From positions 1 to 64,000 of the forward strand of contig CAYNRE010000037.1 in assembly GCA_964399535.1 (NCBI GenBank): a stretch of 64,000 nt of DNA. The letters are read 5' to 3'. The DNA comes from CAYNRE01 sp964399535 (GTDB lineage: Bacteria > Planctomycetota > Planctomycetia > Pirellulales > CAYNRE01). Numbering within the stretch: position 1 is the stretch's first letter; each line of letters starts with the position of its first letter. The position numbers and the translations under genes were made by a program. Shown here piece by piece: positions 39,695 to 50,600 of the stretch. The notes below the pieces were generated by a model, which made no database searches, was not told where the DNA came from, and saw only the letters and a list, made by a program, of their open reading frames with translations.

Positions 39695-40639
39695 TTAGCC
39701 CACCAGCACCGGATCGACGGCCGCTGGCAGCGGCTCGACCATCTTGCCGTTGTGGCGAAACATGCGATTGCGGCCAGCGGCCTTGGCGGCGTACAGCGCC
39801 GAGTCGGCCCGGGATAACAGGCTTTGAGAATCCTCGCCGTCGAGCGCCTGGGCCAGGCCGCCCGAAACGGTCAGTCGCAGGTTCATCAGGGGCGATTCTT
39901 CAATGGCGATTCGGAGCCGTTCGCAGAAAATGCTGGCTGCGGCCAGGTCGGTCTGGGGCATTACCACGACGAATTCCTCGCCGCCGTAGCGGGCCACGAA
40001 GTCGGTCTCGCGGGCCGCGTTGGAAATGGCCACCGCCACGCTCCGGAGCACCTTGTCGCCAGTCAGATGGCCGTGCTGATCGTTGACCCGCTTGAAGTGA
40101 TCGATATCGAGGATCACCAGCGAGAAGACCTGCTCGTAGCGGTTTTTCATGGCCAGGATCGAGCTGAGCATCTCGTCGAGCGCGCGGCGATTGCGCACGC
40201 CGGTCAGGGCGTCGGTCCGCACGTCGGTAAAGGTCATCAGTTGATTCGTCTGTTGCCGGAGCCGATCGTAGGCGTTGGCAAACTCGTTGGTCAGTTGCAG
40301 GGTGGGCCGGAGCATTTCCTCGGCCTCTTCGCAGAGCCGCTTCCAGGTTTCCTGCTGTTCGCTCGCGCTCAGGTCCTTGACGCGGTCTTTGAACCGGGCC
40401 AGCGAGGCATGGTGCCGTTCCAGATGCCGGGAAACGGCCTTGGCAATCTGCTCCATCTCCAGGGCCACGCTCTGGGCCCGTTGCACCTCGCGCTTGGCTC
40501 GTTGGGCCACGGTTTCGTGGCGGTCGCGGTTCATCCGCCCCACCAGGTAGCCGATGACCGCCACCGAGGCCAGGGCCACAGGCAGCGGCAGGCTGGGAAG
40601 CCAGGCGATGACCAGTTGGCGACAGGTTTCCAGGACCAT
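39695..40639 (-). CDS. membrane diguanylate cyclase (GGDEF)
   Basis: A 314-residue protein with one N-terminal transmembrane helix (about 13-34), a long coiled-coil region (37-130) and a GGDEF domain. The catalytic signature is YGGEEF near 218-223. An RxxD inhibitory site (RETD) lies five residues before it, so feedback control by c-di-GMP is expected. Substrate residues DIDHFKRVND and the preceding DALTGVRNRR are intact. It should make c-di-GMP from two GTP at the membrane, a signal that commonly controls exopolysaccharide and adhesion. It may share a transcript with the 44-residue membrane protein gene just upstream. Confidence 0.9.
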   Translation of the reverse strand: MVLETCRQLVIAWLPSLPLPVALASVAVIGYLVGRMNRDRHETVAQRAKREVQRAQSVALEMEQIAKAVSRHLERHHASLARFKDRVKDLSASEQQETWKRLCEEAEEMLRPTLQLTNEFANAYDRLRQQTNQLMTFTDVRTDALTGVRNRRALDEMLSSILAMKNRYEQVFSLVILDIDHFKRVNDQHGHLTGDKVLRSVAVAISNAARETDFVARYGGEEFVVVMPQTDLAAASIFCERLRIAIEESPLMNLRLTVSGGLAQALDGEDSQSLLSRADSALYAAKAAGRNRMFRHNGKMVEPLPAAVDPVLVG

Positions 40640-40794
40640 GACGACCTCTCAGGTTCGTTACGACGACCGATTCTGCAGATCGGGAAACTGGGAGACGCGC
40701 ACCAGGGCGGACGGCGGTCGGCACGAATCGCGGAGCACGTTCGACCCCTGCTGCTTCCACCAATCACCGCCCGCGCGGAAGGTGCGAGGCGGCC

Positions 40795-40929
40795 TCAGTA
40801 CTGATTGCGAGAGCCGAATCCTCGCATGCACAGCGCGCCCAGCACCATCACCACGCACAGAACGATGAACCACTGCTCGTCGCTCAGCCCGTTGACGTGC
40901 ATCATCAACTGCCGGTAGTACTCTGCCAT
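40795..40929 (-). CDS. 44-residue single-pass membrane protein
   Basis: A short frame reading MAEYYRQLMMHVNGLSDEQ, then a hydrophobic helix WFIVLCVVMVLGALCM and a polar end (RGFGSRNQY). GGGAG lies seven bases before the ATG at 40929, and the helix is well formed, so it looks real despite its size. It lies 155 bases upstream of the diguanylate cyclase on the same strand and could be co-transcribed with it. Function unknown; a small membrane regulator or accessory is one possibility. Confidence 0.6.
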   Translation of the reverse strand: MAEYYRQLMMHVNGLSDEQWFIVLCVVMVLGALCMRGFGSRNQY

Positions 40930-41384
40930 GACCAGCTCCCGCCGCGGGGCGGCTCGGACCGGAGGCTCCCAAACCCACGGCGGCGCGCCTGGGGAAGTCT
41001 AGGTCATATCCGCCGATCAGGACGGATCGACGGATTGAGATTGTCGGCCGGGCGAAGGGCGCCGGAGATCCGGCACGGCCGCTACAACCCGCCCCGGGCC
41101 CCCGGGCGCTGGGTAAACCGTAGCGCCTGCTTACCCGTCGCGCTGGGTATGCGAACGCCCTGGGTAAGCTGACCCGAACAGCGAAACTTCCACGCCGAAA
41201 TCGAACCTGCGGGGCGCCAACTCAAGGTTTGATAAGGCGTGGTTCGGGCGTCGATGAAGCTCAAAGGTCGGGCCGGTGCGGTGGCGTGAGCCAGCCCGAG
41301 CCCTGTTCCTAGCCCCCCGCCGGTGCCGCGCCGCGGTCATGCTTCCCGCGCTCGGCTCACAGCTCGAAAGGCCCGCCCCCCCCA
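40930..41384. other. intergenic region with repeated GC(G/C)CTGGGTA motif
   Basis: Three direct copies of a 10-base motif lie at 41106-41115, 41140-41149 and 41157-41166, with starts 34 and 17 bases apart. An inverted TACCC (41132-41136) sits between the first two. The regular spacing suggests protein-binding sites. The rest of the 455 bases shows no gene. Confidence 0.4.
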
Positions 41385-41501
41385 ATGCATCTCGAGCTTC
41401 TGCACGGTCTGTTGGGCGTCGGGCTGCTGGCCGTGATCGTGCTTGCCGGCGATTCGCTGGTGGGCTTGCGCAAGCGGGCTCGGCTGACGCGCAGCGGTTA
41501 A
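41385..41501 (+). CDS. 38-residue single-pass membrane protein
   Basis: A short frame beginning MHLELLHG with a hydrophobic core LLGVGLLAVIVLAG, then DSLVGLRKRARLTRSG: a typical N-out or N-in one-helix protein with a basic cytoplasmic end. AAAGG lies upstream but spaced long from the ATG, so the ribosome-site support is weak. It sits downstream of a triple repeat motif and converges with the giant surface-protein gene. No family is recognised. It may be real or a chance frame. Confidence 0.4.
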   Translation: MHLELLHGLLGVGLLAVIVLAGDSLVGLRKRARLTRSG

Positions 41502-41607
41502 TCGGCCGGGCGCACCCCATCGCGGGCGACCGCGGGCGCGATCGGGCAAAAGGATCGCCACGCCTGGGCAAGCGCAGCGCTTTGAGCCCGCTGGGCGCGG
41601 CTGGCGA

Positions 41608-44600
41608 CTAGCCGAGTTCCCACCAAGCCGTCTCTTCGTCGCCCTCGCCGCCAAATACGGCATCGACCGCGCCGTCCCAGTTCAGATCCGGATCGGAAAC
41701 CGGACCGGCCAACTCGGGCAGGTCCAGTTCGATCGGGCTGCTCGGCCCGAGCTCGTCGAGCGTGGCATCGATCGAGGCGGCCGGAACGGGCTCCGTGTTG
41801 TTGCTCGCCCCCCCGCTGCTCGAGGGAGAGCCCGACGGCGGGTTGTAGGTAAGCGCGAACGCCAGTCCCGCTCCGCCCGGCACGTAGGTAATCGTGCGGC
41901 TGAAGGCCGTGATGTTGCCCGCCACGTCGGTGGCCACTACGCCCAGGCTGTTAGCGCCGCTGAAGAGCTGCACATTGTTGAACTGAAACTGGCCCGAGGC
42001 GTTGGCCAGCACGCTGACCGACCCGCGATCGAGCACCACCGTGGCGTTCGGCTCGGTTTGGCCGACCAGGGTGACGAACTCCACGTTGACCGTGTCGTTC
42101 TGGTCCGGATCCTGATCGACCGAAACCTTGAAGTTGGGAGTAATCGGGTTGGTGGTGTCGCGGGTGAAGTTGAATGCCAGGGTGCCCGTTTGCCCGCTGT
42201 TGTTCGTGGCCGACAGGTTGAGCGTGTACGAACCGTCGCTCACGGTGCCGGAGCCGAACTGGAAGAGCCGGATGGTTTGCAGCGTGGCGAAGTCGATCGT
42301 GAAGTTATTGCCGCTGCCGAGCACGCCCAGCGAGAGCAAGTCGACGGGGTCGCTACCGCCAGGGGCGTCGCCGTAGCTGGCCGTAAAGGCGGTTACGGTG
42401 CCGCTGGTGGCAATCTGGCCCACGATGTCGGTTTCGCTCGACACTCGGTCGCCGTCGGTGCCCGTATCCACGGCCAGGTCGGCGGTCAGAATGGGGGCAT
42501 TTCCGGCCGGGGCCACGCTGAGCTGCACCACCTGGGTATCGCTCAGGGCCGGGTTGCCGTTATCGGTAACGCGCACCACCACGGTAAAGCTGCCGGCCTG
42601 GCTGGGAGTCCACTGGAAGACCCCGCTGGCCGGATCGATCGCAGCGTTCACCGAGGGATCCGAGGCGCTCTCCAGCGTGTAGGTCAGCGTGTTGGCCGGC
42701 GAATCGTTGTCGTTGGCCGTGGCGGTGAAGGTTAGCAGCGTGCCCACCACGCCTTGCTTGGGTTCGATGTTGCCCAGAACCGGAGCCAGGTTCACTTCGG
42801 CCACGTTGACCGAGAAGGTCCGCGAGGCCATTCCGCCGTCGGTGGCCGCGACTCGCACGGTAAACGTGTAGCTGTTGGGCCCCTGCGATTCCAGCGGCGT
42901 CCAGACGAAATTGGCCGTGGTGTCGTTGAGCTGAGTCAGCGAGGCCCCGTGCGGATTGGCATCGAGCGTAAAGGTGAGCGGAAGCGAATCCGGATCGCTG
43001 GCCGTGATGTTGAAGTTAATCGCGGTCAGCTCGTTGGCACTGACCATGTCGTCGCCGTCGATCACGTTGATCGTGGGCTCGGTCTCGAGATGGTTCACCG
43101 TGATCGAAAAAGTCTGCTGGGCCGTCGCCAAATCGTCGGCCGCGTTGCCGGGGGTGCCGCCGTCGTCGCGGAGCACCACCGTAATCACGCTCGTGCCCGA
43201 CATGCCGGCCTGCGGAGTGTAGGTCAGCGCGCCCGTGGCGGGGTCGATCTGAGGCTGCGTGCTGAACAGCCCGGGGGTGCCCGCCGTGACTTCGAAGCTG
43301 AGCCCCTGGCTCGCCTCGTTCGGGCCGGCCGTGATGTCGCTAGCGAAACCAGCCACGGTTTGCGCCCCGGCGTTGTCGCTGACGGTTTGATTCGGGTTGA
43401 CCGGCAGGCTGAACGAAGGCGGATCGTTCACCGGGTTGATGGTGATGGTAAAGGTTTGCTCGGGCGATTGGTCGACGCCGCCCTGGGCCATGCCGCCGTC
43501 GTCCATCAGCCGGACGGTAACCGTGGCCACGCCGAACTGGTTCGCGGCCGACTGGTAGGTCAGCACGCCGCTGCCGTCGATCGAGGGGGCCACGGCGAAC
43601 AAACCCGGTAGATCGACCGAGACCAGGAAGGTGAGCTGCTGCCCCGATTCGTCGGCGGGGCCGGCCGAGAGATTGGTCGCGAAGCCGAGCGATTGCTGGG
43701 CAGCGTCTTCGTCGACCACCTGATTCGGATTGGCCGGCAGCGCGAAGCTGGGAGCATCGTTCACCGCGCCCACGGTGATGGTAAAGGTCCGCGAGCCGGA
43801 GGTGTCCTGCCCGCCGAACTCGGTGCCGCCGTCGTCCATGAGCACCACGGTGATCGTGGCCGAACCGGAAAGGTTCGCAGCGGGGGTGTACGTCAATGTT
43901 CCATCGGCCGAGATCGCCGGTCCGGAGGCAAACAGGCTGGCGTTGGTGTTGCCGGTAACCAGGAACGCGAGCGCCTGGCCCGATTCGTCGACGGGCCCCG
44001 CGGAAATGTTGCTGGCGAAACCGGCCACGGTTTGCGCGCCCGAGTCTTCTTGGACCGTCTGATCGGGGTTCTCGACGAGCGTGAACGACGGAGCTGTGTT
44101 GACGTTCCCCACGGTAATGGTGAAGGTCTGCGCCGGGCTGGTATCGACTCCGCCCACGATGGTGCCGCCGTCGTCGTGCAACCGCACGTTGACCGTGATC
44201 ACGCCGGCGTGGAAGTCGGGCGAGACCTGATAGGTCAGTTGGCCCGTCGCGGCATTAATCGCCGGCAACTGGCTGAAGGCGGCATCGTTCGAGGTGCTGA
44301 CCAGGAAGTTCAGGTTTTGAACCTCCAGCGGGCCGGCCGTCATGTTCAGGGCAAACCCGTCGACCGTGCGGGCCACGCCGTCGTCGGGAATCGACTGGTT
44401 GGGGGTGGCAATCAGGTCGAAGCTCGGGGCGTCGTTCACCGACATGACGCTGATCGACATTGCCACCGTGCCCGACTGGTCGATGCCGCCATTGGCGGTT
44501 CCACCGTTGTCGGTCAGCCGCACCAGAAGCTGGAGCAGCCCGAACACGTTGGGCGCCACCTGGAAACTGAGCGTCCCGTCGGCCGAAATTGTCGGCGCCG

Positions 44601-47600
44601 TGGTGAAGAACTGAGCTTCGGGAACGTTGCCGTTGTAATTGAAGGTGCTAAAGCTGAAACTGCCCGTCTGGTCCGCTTCGTTCGCCGGTCCCAGCGAGAT
44701 CGCTTGAGCGAAATTGGGAATCGTCACCGCGCCCGCGTCTTCCAGGCGATCGACGATTCCAACGGGAATCGTGAAGCTCGGCGCGTCGTTCACCGAGCCG
44801 ATGGTGATCGTGAACACCTGCGGCGCCGATTCGTCGACGTCGCCGGACAGGGCGGTGCCGCCGTCGTCCTTGGCCCGGACCGTTATCGTGGCCACACCAA
44901 AGGCCTGCGGGGCCGGCGTGTAATTCAGCGTCCGATTCGCGCCGCTGCCACTGAATGTGGGCTGCACCGAGAACAACTCGGGATGGTCGACCGAGACCAA
45001 GAGCGTTACCGTTTGCGCCGATTCGTCGACCGGGCCGGGAATGACGTTGGTGGCGAAATCGACCAACTGCTGCGGGCCGGCATCTTCCAAAATCGACTGG
45101 TTGGGATTAGCGGGCAGGCTGAACGAGGGCGCGTCGTTCACCTGCCGGACGGTGATCGTGAAGGTTTGCACGCCGCTGGTATCGACGCCGCCGCCAGCCG
45201 TGCCGCCGTTGTCCATGGCCACGATCGAAACCGTGGCCGATCCCACCGCGCTGTCGGCCACGGTGAAGCTCAGCGTGCCGTCCGGCGCTACCGAGGGGGC
45301 CACGGCGAACAGGCCCGGGTTGTCGGTGCCGGTAATCTGGAGCACCACGCTCTGGCCGGCTTCGTCGGCAGGCCCCGGCGAAACCTGTTGGACCCAATTG
45401 GGAACCGAGACCGATCCGCTCCCCTCGGGAACCGTTACGTCGGGAGCCAGGAAGCTGGGTGGATCGTTTACCGCCGCGATGGTGATCGTGAAGGTCTGAT
45501 CGGCCGAGGTGTCGACCCCGCCCCCCGCCGTGCCACCGTTGTCCATGGCCCGCACGGTCACGGTCACCGTTCCCTGCGCGTTGGGAGCCGGGGTATAGGT
45601 CAGCGTTCGCTCGCTCCCCGAGCCGGTCAATTGCGGCAGCACCGCGAACAAGGCCTGGTCGGCTTCGGGAACGCTGACGATCAAACCCACGGTCTGGCCG
45701 GCTTCATTGGCCGGCCCGGCCGAAAGACCCGTGGCGAAGTTTTCCACGGTTTGCAGGCCGGCATCTTCCAGCAGAGATTGATCGGGGTTGGCCAGGAGCG
45801 AGAACGAGGGAACATCGTTCACCGGGTCGACGGTTACCGTCACCGTGGCCTGCGACTCCAGCCCGCCGGCATCGCGAATCGTGTAGGTAAAGGTTTCTTG
45901 GCCGAAGAAATCGGCCGCCGGCGTGTAGAGCAAGGTCTTCTGATCGACCGAGATCTGGACGTCGCCGCCCGAAGAGACCGCGCTGACCCCCGTAATCAGG
46001 TAGGCTTCCTTCTCGGCCGGATCGTCGGGTCCGGTCGTGTCGTTGGCCAACACGTTCAGCACGGTCTGGCCGGCGTCTTCGTTCAGCGAGGCCGTGTCGT
46101 CCACGGCCACCGGGGTGTCGTTCGTGTCGCTGATAATCAGGCCGAACGACCGCGGTGCCGCACTGGCGACGCCCCCGTTGTCGGTGCCTCCGCTGTCGTT
46201 CATCAAGACCTGAATCTGTACCAGCCCGAACGCGTTGGGAGCCGTTTGGAACGAGAGCGTTCCGTCGGGCGATATCGCGGGGGCTGTGGTGAAGAACGCG
46301 CCGGACGACACATTGCCAATGACGTTGATGATATTCACCGTGAACGAGGCCGTTTGTCCCGCCTCGTCCGCCGGACCCAAGACGATGTCTTGGGCGAAGT
46401 TGGGCACCGTGACCAGCCCCGCGTCTTCAGCGCGAGTCAGCTCGGTTTGAGCCAGGTTGAAACTGGGGGCGTCGTTCACCGGGGTAATGGTGATCGTAAA
46501 CGACTGAGTGGCCGACAGATTCGAGTTGGGTGCCGTATTCGACCCGTTGTCCTCGAGCCGCACGTCGATCGTGGCCACTCCATTGGCGTTGGCCGCCAGC
46601 GTGTAGCTCAGCGTTCCCGCGGCCGAGATGGCCGGTTGCCCATCTTGGGTAAACAGATTCGGCTGAGCGGTTGTGACGATAAACGCGAGCGTCTGACCCG
46701 ATTCGTTCGGACCGGCCGAAATGTCGGCGGCGAAATTCGGCACCGACTGGGCCCCGGCGTCTTCCAGCACGGTCTGGTTGGGGCTTTGCGGCAGCGCGAA
46801 CGAGGGAGCGTCGTTGATCGGATCGACCGTCACGGTCACGGTCGCCATGGCCTCCAGCCCGCCCGAGTCGCGGATGGTGTAGGTAAAAGTCTCGGTTCCG
46901 AAAAAGTTGGGGGCGGGTGTATAGCGCACGTCGGCCCCGTTGGGCCCGATCTGCACCGAGCCCCCCTGGCTCGGAGTGCCGACGCCGACGACCATAATCG
47001 TTTCGCTCTGGTCGGCGTCGGGCCCCGGGTTATCGTTGGCCAGGACGTTGAGCGCCATCTCGCTGCTGTCTTCGTCGACGCCGAAACTGTCGGCCGTGGC
47101 GACCGGCGAGTCGTTCGTCGCGGTGACGGTAATGGTGAACGTCTGCTCGGCCGATTGATCCACGCCACTGTTGGCCGTGCCGCCGTTGTCCATGGCCCGC
47201 ACCGTCACCGTGGCCTGGCCGCTCTGGTTCGCGGCCGGCGTGTAGGTGAGCGTTCCCTCGGGCGAGATCGTGGGCGCCGCGGAGAAGAGCGAGGCGTTGT
47301 CGACCGACACCAGGTAGCTGATCGTTTGCGCGGCCTCGTCGGCGGGGCCCACCGAGCTGCTGGCGATGAAATTCACCAGCGTTTGCGGACCCGAGTCTTC
47401 GGCCACGCTCTGGTTCGGATTGGCCATCAGCGTGAAGCTGGGGGCGTCGTTCACCGCGCCGATGGAGATGGTAAACATCTGCACGGCCGAGGTGTCTTGT
47501 CCGCCCATCATGGTGCCGCCATTGTCCATGGCCTGCACGCTCACGGTCACCACGCCGTTGGCGTTCGCCGCCGGGGTGTAGTTCAACGTCCGGGTGGTCC

Positions 47601-50600
47601 CGCTACCGGTCAGCGTGGGCAAGGCCGAGAAGAGAGCCTGCTGCGCCTCGGGCACCGAGATCGAAAGGGTTACGGTCTGCCCGTTCTCGTCGGAGGGGCC
47701 CGGCGAAATGCCGGTGACGAAGTCGGCCACGGTTTGCGGCCCGGCGTCTTCGTTGATCGCCTGGTTGGGGCTGCCCGGCAGGCTGAAACTGGGCGGGCTG
47801 TTGACGTTGACCACGGTGATGGTAAACGACTGTACGGCGCTGGTGTCGACTCCGCCGTTGGCGGTGCCGCCGCTGTCTTGCAGCCTCACGTTTACCGTCG
47901 CCGTGCCGGTGGTGGCCGTGGGGGCCATGGTGTAGGTCAGCGTGCCGGTCGACGAAATCTGCGGCAGCTGAGTGAACAGGGCCTGTTGCTCGGCCGGCAC
48001 GCTTACCAGGAAGCTCAGGGTCTGGGCCGGATTCAAAGCGGCTTCGCCTGGGCCAACCGAAAGGTTCGTGGCGAAGTTCGTCACGGTCTGCAAACCGGCC
48101 CCGTCGGCCACGGTCTGGTTGGGGCTGGCCGGCAGCGTGAACGACGGGGCGTCGTTCACCGGCGTGATGGTGATCGTGAACGACTGTATGGCCGACAGGT
48201 TCGAGTTGGGCGCCGTGTTCGAGCCGTTATCCTCGAGCCGCACGTCGATCGTGGCCACGCCGCTGGCGTTGGCGGCCGGCGTATAGGTCAGCGTGCCGTT
48301 GGCCGAAATGGTGGGCTGGCCGTTTTCAGCAAACAGGTTCGGCTGGGCGGTCGTGACCAGGAAGGTCAAGGTTTGGCTCGATTCGTTCGGGCCCGCCGAA
48401 AGGTTGCTGGCGAAATTAGCCACCGACTGGGCCCCGGCGTCTTCCAGCACGGTCTGGTTGGGGCTCTGCGGCAGCGCGAACGAGGGAGCATCGTTGATCG
48501 GGTTGATGGTCATCGTGACCGTTGCCGTGGCCTCGGTTCCGGCCGAGTCGCGCAGCGTATAGGTAAACGTTTCAGTGCCGAAGAAATTCGCCGCTGGCGT
48601 GTAGAGCACGTTGGCTCCGTTCGGCCCCAGCGCCACGCTGCCACCCTGGCTGGGTGTTCCCAGGGCCACCACGGTCAGGGTGTCGTTGGGGAGCGCGTCG
48701 GCACCCTTGATGTCGTTGGCCAGCACGTCGAGCGTGGTCTGGGTGCTGTCTTCGTCGCGCGAGAAACTGTCGGCCACGGCCTGCGGGGCGTCGTTGACCG
48801 GTGTAATGGTGATGGTGAAGGTGACCGGGTCGCTCTGATCGACGCCCCCGTTGGTCGTGCCGCCGCTGTCGCGCAGACGCACCGTTACGGTCGATACGCC
48901 GTTGGCGTTGGCCGCCGGAATGTAGCGCAGTACCCCGTCGGGGCCGATCGTCGGCTGGCCGTCTTGGGCGAACAGGCTGGTGTTCGTGGCCGACACCTCG
49001 AACAGCAGCGTCTGGCTGAACTCGTTCGTCGGGCCCGCCAGCACGTTGGTGGCCCACGACAGGGCCTGTAGCGGCGAATCTTCGGCGATCGACTGGTTGG
49101 GGCCCGGCGTGAACGTGGGGGCGTCGTTCACCGGGTTAATCGTGATCGTAAACGTGACCGGAGCGCTCTGGTCCACGCCACCGTTGGCGGTACCGCCATT
49201 GTCCATCAGCACCACGGTTACGCTGGCCACGCCGTTGGCGTTGGCCGCGGGGGTATAGCTGAGCACTCCCGCGGGATTGATCGCCGGGGCGACAGCGAAC
49301 AGCTCGGGCCGGTCGGTGGTGACGAGAAAGCTTGGGCTCTGGCTGAGGAATTCCGAGGGGGGGCCGACCAACACGTTGGTAGCCCAGCTCTTGGCCTGCG
49401 CGCCGGCGTCTTCGTTCACGGTTTCATTGCCACCCGCCGTGAAGCTCGGCGCCGCGTTTACCTGGCCCACCGTGACGGTGAACTGCTCCGAATCGGCCTG
49501 GCTCGGGTGGCCCGAGTCGACCACCAGCACCGTGAATGTGTGGGTTCCAAGCTGCGCCGCGGTGGGCGTCCAGGTGAACACGCCCGTAATCGGGTCGATC
49601 GCCGCTCCGGCAGGAATGCTCGGATCGTCGGGATCGAGTTGGAATCGCAACCCGCTCGCCGGGCCGTCGGGGTCGCTGGCCGTGGCCGTAAAGGTCAACA
49701 GTTGGCCGCTGCCCACCACCCGGTTTCCGATCGGGTCCAGGTTGGGCGGAAGATTGTTGAAACCGGCGGTGGCCGCCAGCCGCTGGGCGAAGACACCCGA
49801 GGTATCGCCCGGGCCGTTGCCGCTCCAGGCGGCCAACGCATCGCCGTCGTTGCCCAGGGCGATGCTGGAGAACCGTTGTCCGCCGGCGGCCGTGGTATTC
49901 ACCCGAAATTCGCCGCCGTCGCGCACGCCGTCGGCGTCGAAATACTGGGCCATCACGTCCCAGCCTCCCCCGGCCGGTGTCAGGCTGCTCCAGCTCACCG
50001 CCACGCGGCCGTTGTCGGCGATCGATACCTTGGCGTAGCGCTGCTCGCCCGTGGTGGTTGAATTAACCAGGAATTCGCTCCCCTGGGGGGTTCCCGTGGC
50101 ACTATAGCGGCGGGCCATAACGCCGAAGCCGTCACCATCGCGGTCGGAACTTTCCCAGACGACCCAGAATTGGCCGTCGGCGGCCATGGCCACCTGGGGC
50201 TGCAATTGGTCGCCCGCGCTGGAGCTATTCACCTGGAAGGGGGTTCCCAGCGGATTGCCGTTGGCGTCGTAGCGGCGGGCGAACACGCCCAAACCGGCCC
50301 CGTCCTCCAAGGAACTGGTCCAAACGACGACGAAGTTGCCGGCATCGTCCATGGCCACGGCCGGCCGGTCTTGCGAGCGGGTCGTGGTGACATTGACGCG
50401 AATCTCGCCGGACAGGGGCGTGCCGTTGGCGCTAAAGCGGCGGAGGAAAACCCCGTCGCTGTCTCCCGTGCCGTTGCCCGACCAGACGGCGACGAAGCTG
50501 CCGTCGTGTTTCATGGCCACGGCCGGATCGGTCTGTTTGCCCGCCGTGGTGACATTGATCAGCGATTCGGCGCCCACCGCCTGCCCGGCGGCGTTGAATC

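Noticed and set aside
43693..49071. A 1792-codon open frame on the plus strand inside the giant repeat gene
   Set aside because: It is the exact antisense of the real gene. Strong GC bias at third positions removes stop codons from this frame, and its Arg/His/Val/Gly-rich translation resembles no family. The minus-strand repeats are clearly conserved protein modules.
43400..49500. CRISPR-like repeats
   Set aside because: The repeats are long, degenerate and in frame with protein modules about 85-110 residues long. They have no short identical repeats with unique spacers.
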